Source: Halioglobus sp.
GTDB lineage: Bacteria; Pseudomonadota; Gammaproteobacteria; Pseudomonadales; Halieaceae
Direction of reading: 5' to 3'
Length of the DNA stretch: 51,172 nt
Assembly: GCA_028825045.1 (NCBI GenBank)
Contig: JAPKAY010000027.1
Coordinates: 1-51,172 of the forward strand
Shown: positions 24,943-32,577 of the stretch, piece by piece
Numbering within the stretch: position 1 is the first letter of the stretch
How the letters are laid out: each line of letters starts with the position of its first letter
Notes under the pieces: model-generated
What the model saw: only the letters and a program-made list of their open reading frames with translations
Told to the model about the DNA's origin: nothing
Database searches by the model: none
Made by a program: the position numbers and the translations under genes

Positions 24943-25925
24943 TGAGCAAGCGTTGGATTTCGCTGCGACGCTTGCGTCAACTCGGAATGCTGGGGATGAA
25001 TTGTCGCAACGTTGATTTCATCAATCGCTATAACGATCGCAAACTTTTTCCACTGGTCGACAACAAGCTCAAAACCAAGTTATTGGCACAAGAGTATGAC
25101 GTGCCTACACCGAGTCTAAGGTGTGTTGTGCGTGAGCAACATGAAATCAGTCATATCGAGCGGCAGCTGGCTGTCATGGACAGTTTTGCACTCAAGCCTG
25201 CTAAGGGCTCGGGCGGCAAGGGAATAGTAGTAGTAATTGGGCGCAAGGGCGATGATTTTGTGCGGAGCTCGGGCGCACTGCTTAGCTTGACGGATATAAG
25301 ACGCCACATGAGTAATATACTCGCTGGGTTATATTCTTTGGGTGGCGCCTCGGACGTGGCGATTGTTGAAGACCTGGTTGCGTTTGACGATTGTTTCTCC
25401 GGTTATTCCTATGAAGGTGTTCCCGATATTCGCATTATCGTGTTCCAGGGATACCCGGTTATGGCCATGTTGCGGTTGGCCACTCACGCCTCGGACGGTA
25501 AAGCCAATCTCCATCAGGGTGCAGTGGGTGTTGGACTGTCGCTTGATGACGGACGCTGTCTGAACGCTGTTCAATTTAGCAAGGTAGTGAAAATTCACCC
25601 GGACACGGAGCGTCCGCTCAGCGACATACAAGTTCCCGGATGGCGGGATATTTTGATTCTGGCTGCACAATGCCACGATATGACCGGCCTCGGTTATATC
25701 GGCACTGACCTGGTACTGGATAAGGCGTTGGGGCCGCAATTGCTGGAATTGAATGCGCGGCCAGGGCTGTCCATTCAGGTGGCCAATGGCCGCGGCTTAT
25801 TACCTCGGTTGCGCCATATTGAGAGCTTGGCCGGCAGTCGGCGGTTGTCTCCCGAGCAGCGCGTAGACTATTGCATGCGACATTTTGTCGCGGTGGGTGG
25901 TCAGTCCCCGCCGGGGATCTTGTAG
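24942..25925 (+). CDS. Alpha-L-glutamate ligase-like ATP-grasp protein (RimK family)
   Basis: A 327-residue ATP-grasp ligase. Motifs include LKPAKGSGGKGIVVV (ATP-binding lysine and glycine-rich loop near residue 85), DIRIIVFQGYPVMAMLR and the metal-binding LLELNARPGLSIQVAN near residue 268. Relatives join glutamate or other amino acids to a carboxylate. Third gene of the operon, coupled by TGATG to the 7TM protein. Together with the lipoprotein protease it could build and trim an amino-acid ligated product; homologous operons have been connected with osmotic stress, from memory. The exact acceptor is unknown. Confidence 0.87.
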   Translation: MSKRWISLRRLRQLGMLGMNCRNVDFINRYNDRKLFPLVDNKLKTKLLAQEYDVPTPSLRCVVREQHEISHIERQLAVMDSFALKPAKGSGGKGIVVVIGRKGDDFVRSSGALLSLTDIRRHMSNILAGLYSLGGASDVAIVEDLVAFDDCFSGYSYEGVPDIRIIVFQGYPVMAMLRLATHASDGKANLHQGAVGVGLSLDDGRCLNAVQFSKVVKIHPDTERPLSDIQVPGWRDILILAAQCHDMTGLGYIGTDLVLDKALGPQLLELNARPGLSIQVANGRGLLPRLRHIESLAGSRRLSPEQRVDYCMRHFVAVGGQSPPGIL

Positions 25926-25959
25926 TAATTATGAGTCGGTCAGGGAGTCCAAATAGCCG

Positions 25960-28110
25960 ATGACGATACCTGATGGCCTGGCTGAGGCCTTCTTCTTGAT
26001 TGATCCAGACACTGAACTCATTCTCGACTGCAATGCGGCGGCGGCTAGTTTGCTGGGCGTGGATTTATCCAAACTTTGTGGCGAGAGTTGGTTGCGAGTG
26101 ATCACCGGCGAAAAGGACGGCAATAGCGTGCTTGCGCAGGCGTTAGAATCCGGCGTCCAAGTTTCTCTGCCCCCCTTTCTCATACGTCGCTCTGATGGCA
26201 GGGCGCTTGCGGTGAGCGGTACTCTGTTGCCTGGGGGGCAAAATCCGGGCGCGGCTTTCAGCCTCCTGCTATGGAAAATCCTCGGTGAAGATGAATTACA
26301 AGCATCGGGGATTCTCGCCCCTTCCGACACACTGGCCGTGCTGGGTGTTGATAATCTGCGTTATGACAAGGCATGGGGAGTCACTGAAACGACGCGGCTG
26401 ATGGCGGAAATTCGCAATAGTTTGCTGGAAATTGTACGTTCAGCTGATACGGTTGGGATGCCCTCTGCAGCAGCTATTGTGATGGTATTACGGGATGTGA
26501 GCGTGGAAGGCGCGCGGGATATCTGCAGCGCAGTGTTGTCTCACCTGTATCGAATCCATACCCCCGCGGGCGCACAGATTTCCGATGCGCGCATCTGTGT
26601 TGGTCTGGCACACCTGACTCCAGGAGAAAGCCCTCTGTCGACTTTTCTTGCTGCAAATAGTGCTCTTTTGCAGGCGCAACACGGCCATTCAGATGAACCT
26701 ATCCATGCGGTAGCGGCCGACGACCAAGCGTTTATTGTAGGGCGCATGGTGAATAGTAACGGGCTGTTCAGCGAGCAACTCGCCACCACTCTGGCCACTC
26801 TGAAGAACCCAAAAGCACCGGCCATGTCGTCCCCCGTAAAATCTACAGCGCCGCAGTTGGCACCGATTGAAAAAAATATCGAAGGCTATGTCGTCGATAA
26901 TATGGAGGGGGCAGTAGACCAGGCTTTGTTCCTGGCGCAATTGGATATCCCGGTAGCGATTATCGGTCCGACCGGTACGGGCAAGATGTATATCGCCAGA
27001 ATTATGCACGAGGAATCAGGCGCGGCCGAGGATGCACTGGTCGCTATCGACTGTCGCGACTTTCGCAGTCGTACCGGGGCGAGTACGCGGTTGGCACGCG
27101 AGTTGACGCACGCGGAAGGCAAGACGCTTGTGTTCAAATCACCGCATCTGATGCATGCCGATGTGCAGTTGAAATTAGCACGACAAATCAGCTCTCGCAC
27201 CCTGGCCGATGTCACCCCGCGCCGTTACCTGCCACGCGTCAAGTTGATAGCACTTTTTCCTGAAAAACTGGAAGTACTGATAATGCGCGGAGAGCTGACC
27301 GAGCCTCTGGCAAGTGCATTTGCAGGTTACCCCATCACTGTGCCGCCGATTAAGGATCGTAAACAGGCAGTGCTGCGTTGGGCACACAAAATCCTCGGTC
27401 AGGAAGGCGTGCTGCGCGATCGCGATATGAAAGGCTTTACGCCCGATGCGGAGCAAGCCATGCTGCTCTACGACTGGCCCGGTAATATTAGTGAAATGCG
27501 GCAATGTTTATTTGATGCGCTGGAAAAAACCGATAAAGATTGGCTGACGCCCGTAGACTTGGGCTTATTCAAGGGGATAAACCCGGATGGAGCGCCCTAT
27601 CTGCCAGAACCTAAACCTTTTCTGGCGGCTTTACAGGCTGAGGAAAAAAAGGGTGATGCCTACAGGCCCTCAGCGCTAGAGGCATTGCATGTTGCACTTG
27701 GCGAGGCGGTACACAATTTGCTCGTATTGAATATGATTAAGCCTCTGGGAGCCTGGATGGAGGATGATCTGGTACTGGCGGCGCTGGACAGATACCGAGG
27801 TGATCTCCGCCGGGCCGCAGATTTTCTGCATACTAAACCGCGCAATATCAGCCGGTGGTTGCCGAAGATAGAGTTGCGTGAGGATGAACGCAACGGCAGC
27901 TCCCTGTGGCAGAATCCGCGTCGGTTGTTGCGGGAGTGGGTGCGAGAGTCGCCGCAGTCAGAAGAGTCGCCACTCTTGCTAATGGAACAAAAGCTGATGG
28001 CGCATGTGAACGAACAGGCCGCAGCACTGAGTTCGGCCATGCGCGCCCGTATTCTGGGCGTGTCTACACCGACCTACCTGAAACGTGTGCGGGAAACGTC
28101 GGGAAGTTAA
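25960..28110 (+). CDS. PAS - degenerate GGDEF - AAA+ (sigma-54-like, no GAFTGA) - Fis-type HTH regulator
   Basis: A 716-residue regulator. Residues about 5-115 form a PAS domain (DPDTELILDCNAAAASLLG). Residues about 125-255 look like a GGDEF domain whose signature is lost (VGMPSAAAIVMVL where GGDEF is expected). The AAA+ module has Walker A GPTGTGK at 336-342 and LYDWPGNISEMRQ near 504, the region conserved in sigma-54 activators. But the stretch that should contain GAFTGA reads DCRDFRSRTGASTRLAREL, and the Walker B region is AEGKTLVFKSP with no DE pair. A Fis-like helix-turn-helix is at about 606-640 (ALDRYRGDLRRAADFL). So it probably does not activate sigma-54 polymerase. It lies between the RimK-like operon and the Chp cluster. 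Confidence 0.78.
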   Translation: MTIPDGLAEAFFLIDPDTELILDCNAAAASLLGVDLSKLCGESWLRVITGEKDGNSVLAQALESGVQVSLPPFLIRRSDGRALAVSGTLLPGGQNPGAAFSLLLWKILGEDELQASGILAPSDTLAVLGVDNLRYDKAWGVTETTRLMAEIRNSLLEIVRSADTVGMPSAAAIVMVLRDVSVEGARDICSAVLSHLYRIHTPAGAQISDARICVGLAHLTPGESPLSTFLAANSALLQAQHGHSDEPIHAVAADDQAFIVGRMVNSNGLFSEQLATTLATLKNPKAPAMSSPVKSTAPQLAPIEKNIEGYVVDNMEGAVDQALFLAQLDIPVAIIGPTGTGKMYIARIMHEESGAAEDALVAIDCRDFRSRTGASTRLARELTHAEGKTLVFKSPHLMHADVQLKLARQISSRTLADVTPRRYLPRVKLIALFPEKLEVLIMRGELTEPLASAFAGYPITVPPIKDRKQAVLRWAHKILGQEGVLRDRDMKGFTPDAEQAMLLYDWPGNISEMRQCLFDALEKTDKDWLTPVDLGLFKGINPDGAPYLPEPKPFLAALQAEEKKGDAYRPSALEALHVALGEAVHNLLVLNMIKPLGAWMEDDLVLAALDRYRGDLRRAADFLHTKPRNISRWLPKIELREDERNGSSLWQNPRRLLREWVRESPQSEESPLLLMEQKLMAHVNEQAAALSSAMRARILGVSTPTYLKRVRETSGS

Positions 28111-28144
28111 TCGTCCCAAAGCCGGGGAAAGCGGGGTAATTGGA

Positions 28145-28765
28145 ATGTCAGTAAAGATCACGGGCAAGCCACCAAAAGATCGCACATCAGGTGCGGCGGC
28201 ATCAGCGACAAAAACCGTGGAGGATCGTGCTCATGAATTTGAGCAGATGATGGACGCGGACCTGCCTGTTAGCTTGGGCTTCTCTGCCCGTTTGAATATG
28301 TTGTGGGATCTGGCTGGCGCGGCGCCTCCGCAGACCGAGGGGCGCGTTATCAGTGTGCTGGGAATAAACCGCGCCTGGCGGGAATCCGACGTGCGTAAAT
28401 GGCTGCAAAAAGACGTTTTGCCACCGCGCATCGAGCTTCACAACATGGTGAAGTTCTTGGTGGCACAGCTCGACAAAGGGCAGGATGCCCGTCGCTGGGA
28501 GGCTTTTCTCGTTTATGGCTCACCCATTGTGTCATCGCCTGTTAACCAAACGTTGTATCGGGAGGATCGGACCCGGCGCGAGATTGCGTCCACTATATTT
28601 GCGCAGATAACCGATGAGTTCGGTATTCCGCCTTCGGCTTATGAGGCGGATCAAGTTTTTCAGCGCTGCCTTACGTTGATGCACAAATTCAATATCTATG
28701 AACTCCGAGATTTTCAGTCAGGGCATCTCGAGCCATTCAAAAATTATATGTTTCCGGGGGAGTAG
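28145..28765 (+). CDS. Hypothetical protein, possible regulator or Chp-associated factor
   Basis: A 206-residue protein I do not recognise. A segment around residues 80-115 (RESDVRKWLQKDVLPPRIELHNMVKFL) has the look of an XRE-like recognition helix followed by the next helix, which suggests nucleic-acid binding, but this is weak. The rest is helical and polar, with no signal peptide or membrane helix. ATG 28145 was chosen as the first methionine after the previous gene's stop, 34 bp away; the ribosome site is poor. It follows the PAS/AAA+ regulator and precedes the chp operon by about 570 bp. Confidence 0.55.
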   Translation: MSVKITGKPPKDRTSGAAASATKTVEDRAHEFEQMMDADLPVSLGFSARLNMLWDLAGAAPPQTEGRVISVLGINRAWRESDVRKWLQKDVLPPRIELHNMVKFLVAQLDKGQDARRWEAFLVYGSPIVSSPVNQTLYREDRTRREIASTIFAQITDEFGIPPSAYEADQVFQRCLTLMHKFNIYELRDFQSGHLEPFKNYMFPGE

Positions 28766-28909
28766 TCCGCCAGTACAGGCTTTTCTCAATGCCTTCGATC
28801 AGCCTCCTCCGATGGCGTTTCTGTATGCACAACATTTAGAGCCGGCACAGCATCAGCCGACCTTTACCCACGCACCACCCAAAATAACTATTCTCACTCT
28901 CCACGGCTG

Positions 28910-29038
28910 AAGGCGCTCAGCCTTTGCGCCACCCGCGGGGGTCGCCGGGCACAGCCGGGCAGCGCTATGTGCCCGGCAGATCGCCCCGGTCGGCCACCAA
29001 CTCTGGATTGTCGCAGCGCTAGGTTGATCCGGCGACCC
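28910..29038. repeat. GC-rich, dyad-rich structured element
   Basis: Several inverted repeats overlap here. GGGTCGCCGG (28939-28948) pairs with CCGGCGACCC (29029-29038), a perfect 10-bp match closing about 80 nt. GCCGGGCAC (28944-28952) pairs with GTGCCCGGC (28969-28977), a 9-bp hairpin that shares its left arm with the first pairing, so the two cannot form together. AAGGC-GCTCA-GCCTT (28910-28924) is a further small hairpin, and AGCGCT occurs at 28961-28966 and 29015-29020. The block sits in the 573-bp gap between the unknown gene and pilG. It could be a small RNA, an attenuator-like leader or a REP-type repeat. Confidence 0.45.
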
Positions 29039-29145
29039 TCGGAGCGCATTTAGTAGGTCTCTACGCCCCAGCCTGAAGGACTTTTTGGGTCTAAAAATGA
29101 CAAGTCAAGAAAACCGCGGTTATTTGCTTAGGGCTGATGATTTCT

Positions 29146-29165
29146 AGTATTTTTTTATAAATACT
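29146..29165. promoter_or_regulatory. Inverted repeat AGTATTT-N6-AAATACT upstream of pilG
   Basis: Perfect 7-bp arms (29146-29152, 29159-29165) around an A/T-rich 6-nt centre, about 175 bp before the pilG start. It may be an operator for the chp operon or a terminator hairpin for the upstream transcript. The surrounding 200 bp is A/T-rich compared with the GC-rich block before it. Confidence 0.3.
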
Positions 29166-29338
29166 AATAATAACAAGTAGATATGATATTTTTGTGATGA
29201 TCCTCCAGTACCTTTCGCTGTTCAAAAAAGTCGAGATAATTCCAAAATCTCCAGTTTTTGCTTGCCGATACTAGGTTGCATACTAATACTGTAATCCCAT
29301 AACCCAAAAGCATAACTGTCAAGTAAACGAGGGCGAAA

Positions 29339-29749
29339 ATGAGCAACGGAAGCGAAGACTTTGATATTAGCGGCGTCAAGATAGCGGTCATCGACGATGC
29401 CAAAACCATTCGTATGATGATGTCACATACTTTGCGCGGTATGGGCTGTGATGTGGAGTGCGCGGAGGACGGCTACAAGGCGCTTGGGATGTTGCGTCGG
29501 TTCAAGCCGGATCTGATATTTCTGGACATCACTATGCCCGAACTCGATGGCTATCAAACATGCACCCTGATTCGAAACGCCGAGGATACCAAGAACACAC
29601 CCGTGGTGATGCTCTCGTCCTCAGACGGCATATTTGACATTGCCAAGGGACTGGCTCGCGGCGCGACTGCTCACGTGACTAAGGTTCCGCCGGAAAGCGT
29701 GCTGCGCGAATTGATTTACAACCATACGCTCAGACAGGCAGCTGCGTAA
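29339..29749 (+). CDS. pilG: PilG-like single-domain response regulator
   Basis: A 136-residue receiver domain. IAVIDDAKTIRMMM holds the acidic pocket, Asp63 in LIFLDITMPELDGYQTC is the phosphoacceptor, and VMLSSSDG and TKVP supply the conserved Ser/Thr and Lys. The MPELDGYQTC and LSSSDGIFD segments are close to PilG of the Pseudomonas Pil-Chp pathway, which controls type IV pilus extension and cAMP. ATG 29339 has GAGGG 5 nt upstream. It heads a tight operon with the CheW, receptor and kinase genes, 2 bp before pilI. No pilH-like second regulator is present. Confidence 0.87.
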   Translation: MSNGSEDFDISGVKIAVIDDAKTIRMMMSHTLRGMGCDVECAEDGYKALGMLRRFKPDLIFLDITMPELDGYQTCTLIRNAEDTKNTPVVMLSSSDGIFDIAKGLARGATAHVTKVPPESVLRELIYNHTLRQAAA

Positions 29750-29751
29750 GC

Positions 29752-30318
29752 ATGGCTATTTCTGCCTTACAGTCCCTGGAACTTTTGGAGCGCTTGCATG
29801 CTTATGACAGCGTTTCGCCCCCCGTGCCTGATGATCTGGGAGCAAGTTGGGTAGGCACATCTCTGGGTATCGCCGGTGTCCCGCTGTTGATCGGCGAGGG
29901 AGAACTGGAAGAAATCATAGAAACGCCCTCCATGACCACCATACCCGGTACACGAGATTGGGTCCTGGGCGTTGCGACCTTCAAGGGAGGTCTCCTGCCT
30001 ATTCTCAGCGGGGATGTACTTTTTCGTAAACGCCCCTACACGGGTCGCGTACGCGACTACTGCATGGTGATAAGCCGCCCTAATTTCCGCTTTGGACTCA
30101 CGCTTAGCCACATTCAACGCGATTTGCGTTTTCCCATCGGGGAGCGGTTGTTGGATCACACTGTTGATCCCGACTTCGCTAAGTTCACGATGGGGGGATT
30201 TGAATACAAGGGTGAGTTTTTAGCAGTTCTGGATATCGAAAAACTGGTTGCGGACGAAGAACTGTCCAATGCATCCGCAACGAGAGCTTCTTCAAATAGG
30301 GGTAAGAACAATGATTAA
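29752..30318 (+). CDS. pilI: PilI-like CheW adaptor
   Basis: A 188-residue CheW-fold coupling protein. Segments such as WVGTSLGIAGVPLLIGEGELEEIIETPSMTTIPGTR and WVLGVATFKGGLLPILSGDVLF align with PilI, which links the PilJ receptor to the ChpA kinase. The C-terminal 15 residues are a polar tail. ATG 29752 is 2 bp after pilG, and the 3' end overlaps pilJ by 8 bp, indicating coupled translation. Confidence 0.85.
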   Translation: MAISALQSLELLERLHAYDSVSPPVPDDLGASWVGTSLGIAGVPLLIGEGELEEIIETPSMTTIPGTRDWVLGVATFKGGLLPILSGDVLFRKRPYTGRVRDYCMVISRPNFRFGLTLSHIQRDLRFPIGERLLDHTVDPDFAKFTMGGFEYKGEFLAVLDIEKLVADEELSNASATRASSNRGKNND

Positions 30319-32401
30319 GACAATGAAGATGGGTGCATCAAGTTTCTGGGTAATTGTAATGACCCTGGGAATATTGGCCTGCCTGGGCGGTGTCGCATAC
30401 ACCTTCTTTACAATTCAGCAGGAAGCGGGACAGGAAAGTGAGTATCGACTGGCCGCTAACAAACTGCGTCTGCTGTCGCAGCAGATTGCCGCCACTGCGC
30501 GGGAATCTGAGCGCGGGCAGGAAGCGACCTTTAACGATCTCAAAACCAACGTGGGCGCTTTTGCCGTTGAGCTGGATCAGTTGCAGGCGGAGGGTTTGCG
30601 TAAGGAAGTCGAACGTATCAAGACACACTGGAAGCCGGTAGTTGGTTCCGCAGAAACGTTGATCGCTGCCGCTCCGCAAATCGTATTTCTGCACGGTGTA
30701 TCTGTCAAGCTGGAGCAAAATGTAAAGCCGATCCAGAGCGAGTTCGCTGCCGTTGTGAACATTCTTCGAGATGAGTCTGTGTCATCTGAAACACTGGTTG
30801 CCGCACAAAAGACTCTATGGTTGACGGAGCGAATTGCACGCAATGTCGAGAAAATTCTTAGCGGTGATGCCAAGAGCCAATATGCCGCTGATGAGTTCCG
30901 AGCTGATGCGGAAAATCTCGTTCTCATTTCCAACGCGCTCAATAATGGCAGTCGGATTATGGGTGTAGAAAGGATTACTGATCGAGCTGCTATTGCGGCA
31001 GTGAAAAAAGGATCAGCCATGCTCGCTGTTGTCTCAGCGTCAATAGAACAGATTGCTGATGCCTCGGGTGAGCTGCGTGAAGCTGCGCTTGCACGACAAA
31101 TGATTATCCGCGACTCCGACGCACTTTCGGATGCCATCTCAGCCCTGGTACCGGCTATTGAAACAATGACAGTCGCCTCGTTTTACGACCGCGGTACGTT
31201 GATGACGTTGTTTGGTGCACCTGGCATTTTCGCTGTGGTGCTGCTGATCATCCTGTATCGAGCTCAGCGTACCCATGTGCTTTACACCGAGCAGGGTGTT
31301 GCAGCTATTAATGGGGCTCTAGTGAAGATTGCCGAGGGAGATTTGACCGTTAAAGTACCTGAGGACAACTCGGTTACTCGGGAAATCGCCAGGGGAATTA
31401 ATGCCTCTACGCAGCGTCAGCGCGAGCTGATTCGCAATATTAAGATACCGTTCAAGGTATCTACCGAAGGGATTATTACCATCGGTGTTATCGCCGAGGG
31501 ACAGGTAGAGAAGGGTCGGGAGCTCACACGCTCGGTGGTGGAGTCCACGACGGCTGCAACCGAAATGGTACGGACCAGTGAGGAGATCAAAAAGTCCACA
31601 GGCGAAGCTTCCAGAACGTCAGAACACAATCGACAGCGAGTTGCCCAGGGATACGAGTTGACTAAGGATATGTCCAAGGCGTCCGCTGACGTACGTGAAT
31701 CAGTACAAGAAACGTCCAAATCTGCCAAGCGCCAGGGTGAATTGATTCAGTCGGTGACGTCCGCGGCAGAATACATTCAGGCGCTCAACACCAAAATCTC
31801 GGTTGTTGCGATCAACACCCGAATTGAGGCAGAGAAGGCCGGTGAACATGGTCGACCCTTCCTGGGTATTGCTGAAGCCATTGGCGATTTACTGCGCGTG
31901 GCCGAGGAAGAGGGACGCAAGATTATTTCTGAAGTGCGTATGTTACAAAATTTGTCCGCCGATAACCTGGCCAGTATGGAAAATACGGTGGGTACGGTTG
32001 TCACCATTTTAGAGTATATCGATCGTTTGGATAGCTCGTTGGAGGAGATCAACGCGGGTTCATCCGCTATCACACAGATCATTACTTCTGTGGATGATGC
32101 TGCGGGTCAGTCCGCGACCACCGCACGCCATATGAACAGCTCGATGGAGGTTATTCGCGAGCGCAATCTGGATATCAGCCAATACAGCGAGTCTACGCAG
32201 ACGGGTGTTAGCGGCCTGAAGACATCTATGCGCGATGTGGCGGAAAGCCTTGGTCAGTTCAAGATTGAACACGTCAGCGAGTCTGACCGCGCCAGGGCTG
32301 CTATTGAAGAACTCAAGTATCTCCAGAGCGCGAAGAAAGTTTATCGCGAGGACGAGATGAAAGCGCTTGAAGAAAGGAAAGTGAGCCAGGTATCTGTATG
32401 A
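30311..32401 (+). CDS. pilJ: PilJ-like methyl-accepting chemoreceptor
   Basis: A 696-residue transducer. Membrane helices are at about residues 10-33 and 298-320, flanking a large periplasmic domain (about 34-297) of the type with helical PilJ modules. A HAMP-like stretch follows (VKIAEGDLTVKVPEDNSVTREIA) and then the signalling domain, with hairpin tip ALNTKISVVAINTRIEAEKAGEHGRPF near residue 500; the canonical core is conserved but with ISVVAINTRI, as in PilJ. ATG 30311 was chosen over upstream in-frame codons because it begins with a basic N-terminus ahead of the first helix. It overlaps pilI by 8 bp. No C-terminal CheR-tethering pentapeptide is seen. Confidence 0.87.
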   Translation: MIKTMKMGASSFWVIVMTLGILACLGGVAYTFFTIQQEAGQESEYRLAANKLRLLSQQIAATARESERGQEATFNDLKTNVGAFAVELDQLQAEGLRKEVERIKTHWKPVVGSAETLIAAAPQIVFLHGVSVKLEQNVKPIQSEFAAVVNILRDESVSSETLVAAQKTLWLTERIARNVEKILSGDAKSQYAADEFRADAENLVLISNALNNGSRIMGVERITDRAAIAAVKKGSAMLAVVSASIEQIADASGELREAALARQMIIRDSDALSDAISALVPAIETMTVASFYDRGTLMTLFGAPGIFAVVLLIILYRAQRTHVLYTEQGVAAINGALVKIAEGDLTVKVPEDNSVTREIARGINASTQRQRELIRNIKIPFKVSTEGIITIGVIAEGQVEKGRELTRSVVESTTAATEMVRTSEEIKKSTGEASRTSEHNRQRVAQGYELTKDMSKASADVRESVQETSKSAKRQGELIQSVTSAAEYIQALNTKISVVAINTRIEAEKAGEHGRPFLGIAEAIGDLLRVAEEEGRKIISEVRMLQNLSADNLASMENTVGTVVTILEYIDRLDSSLEEINAGSSAITQIITSVDDAAGQSATTARHMNSSMEVIRERNLDISQYSESTQTGVSGLKTSMRDVAESLGQFKIEHVSESDRARAAIEELKYLQSAKKVYREDEMKALEERKVSQVSV

Positions 32402-32577
32402 ATCTTGCTACCGCCTATCGTGCGCCGGAATTGGGAGTTGAGCTCCCCGGCATGCTAACGCTGCAGTTACAGGCTCATGCAGGCATGACTATAGACAGTA
32501 CAAAAAACGTTATTGCTGATTGCATTGGCACACGAATGGAATACCTGAGTGTTATTGGAGGTTGGGCGAGTGAATAA
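32398..32577 (+). CDS. 59-residue ORF where pilK (CheR methyltransferase) is expected
   Basis: The ATG at 32398-32400 overlaps the pilJ stop (ATGA), so translation is likely coupled. The frame runs 59 codons to TAA at 32575-32577, itself overlapping the next gene's start by 8 bp. The second half (LTLQLQAHAGMTIDSTKNVIADCIGTRM) has the shape of the CheR N-terminal helical domain (GI/GM..d..K......R). In Pseudomonas the gene between pilJ and chpA is pilK, a CheR-type methyltransferase. My reading is a vestige or miniaturised stand-alone N-domain of pilK; the catalytic SAM domain is absent. The similarity is short and by eye, so it may be an unrelated small protein. Confidence 0.5.
   Translation: MNLATAYRAPELGVELPGMLTLQLQAHAGMTIDSTKNVIADCIGTRMEYLSVIGGWASE
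32557..32561 (+). promoter_or_regulatory. Ribosome binding site deciding the chpA-N start at GTG 32570
   Basis: GGAGG is followed by 8 nt and GTG AAT AAG AAA. The upstream GTG 32549 in the same frame has no such site, so the product starts VNKKPDIV at 32570. Confidence 0.6.

Noticed and set aside
29164..29409. 81-codon hydrophobic minus-strand frame overlapping the start of pilG
   Set aside because: It looks membrane-like, but its start lies inside pilG and no ribosome site was seen; AT-rich DNA gives hydrophobic frames by chance.
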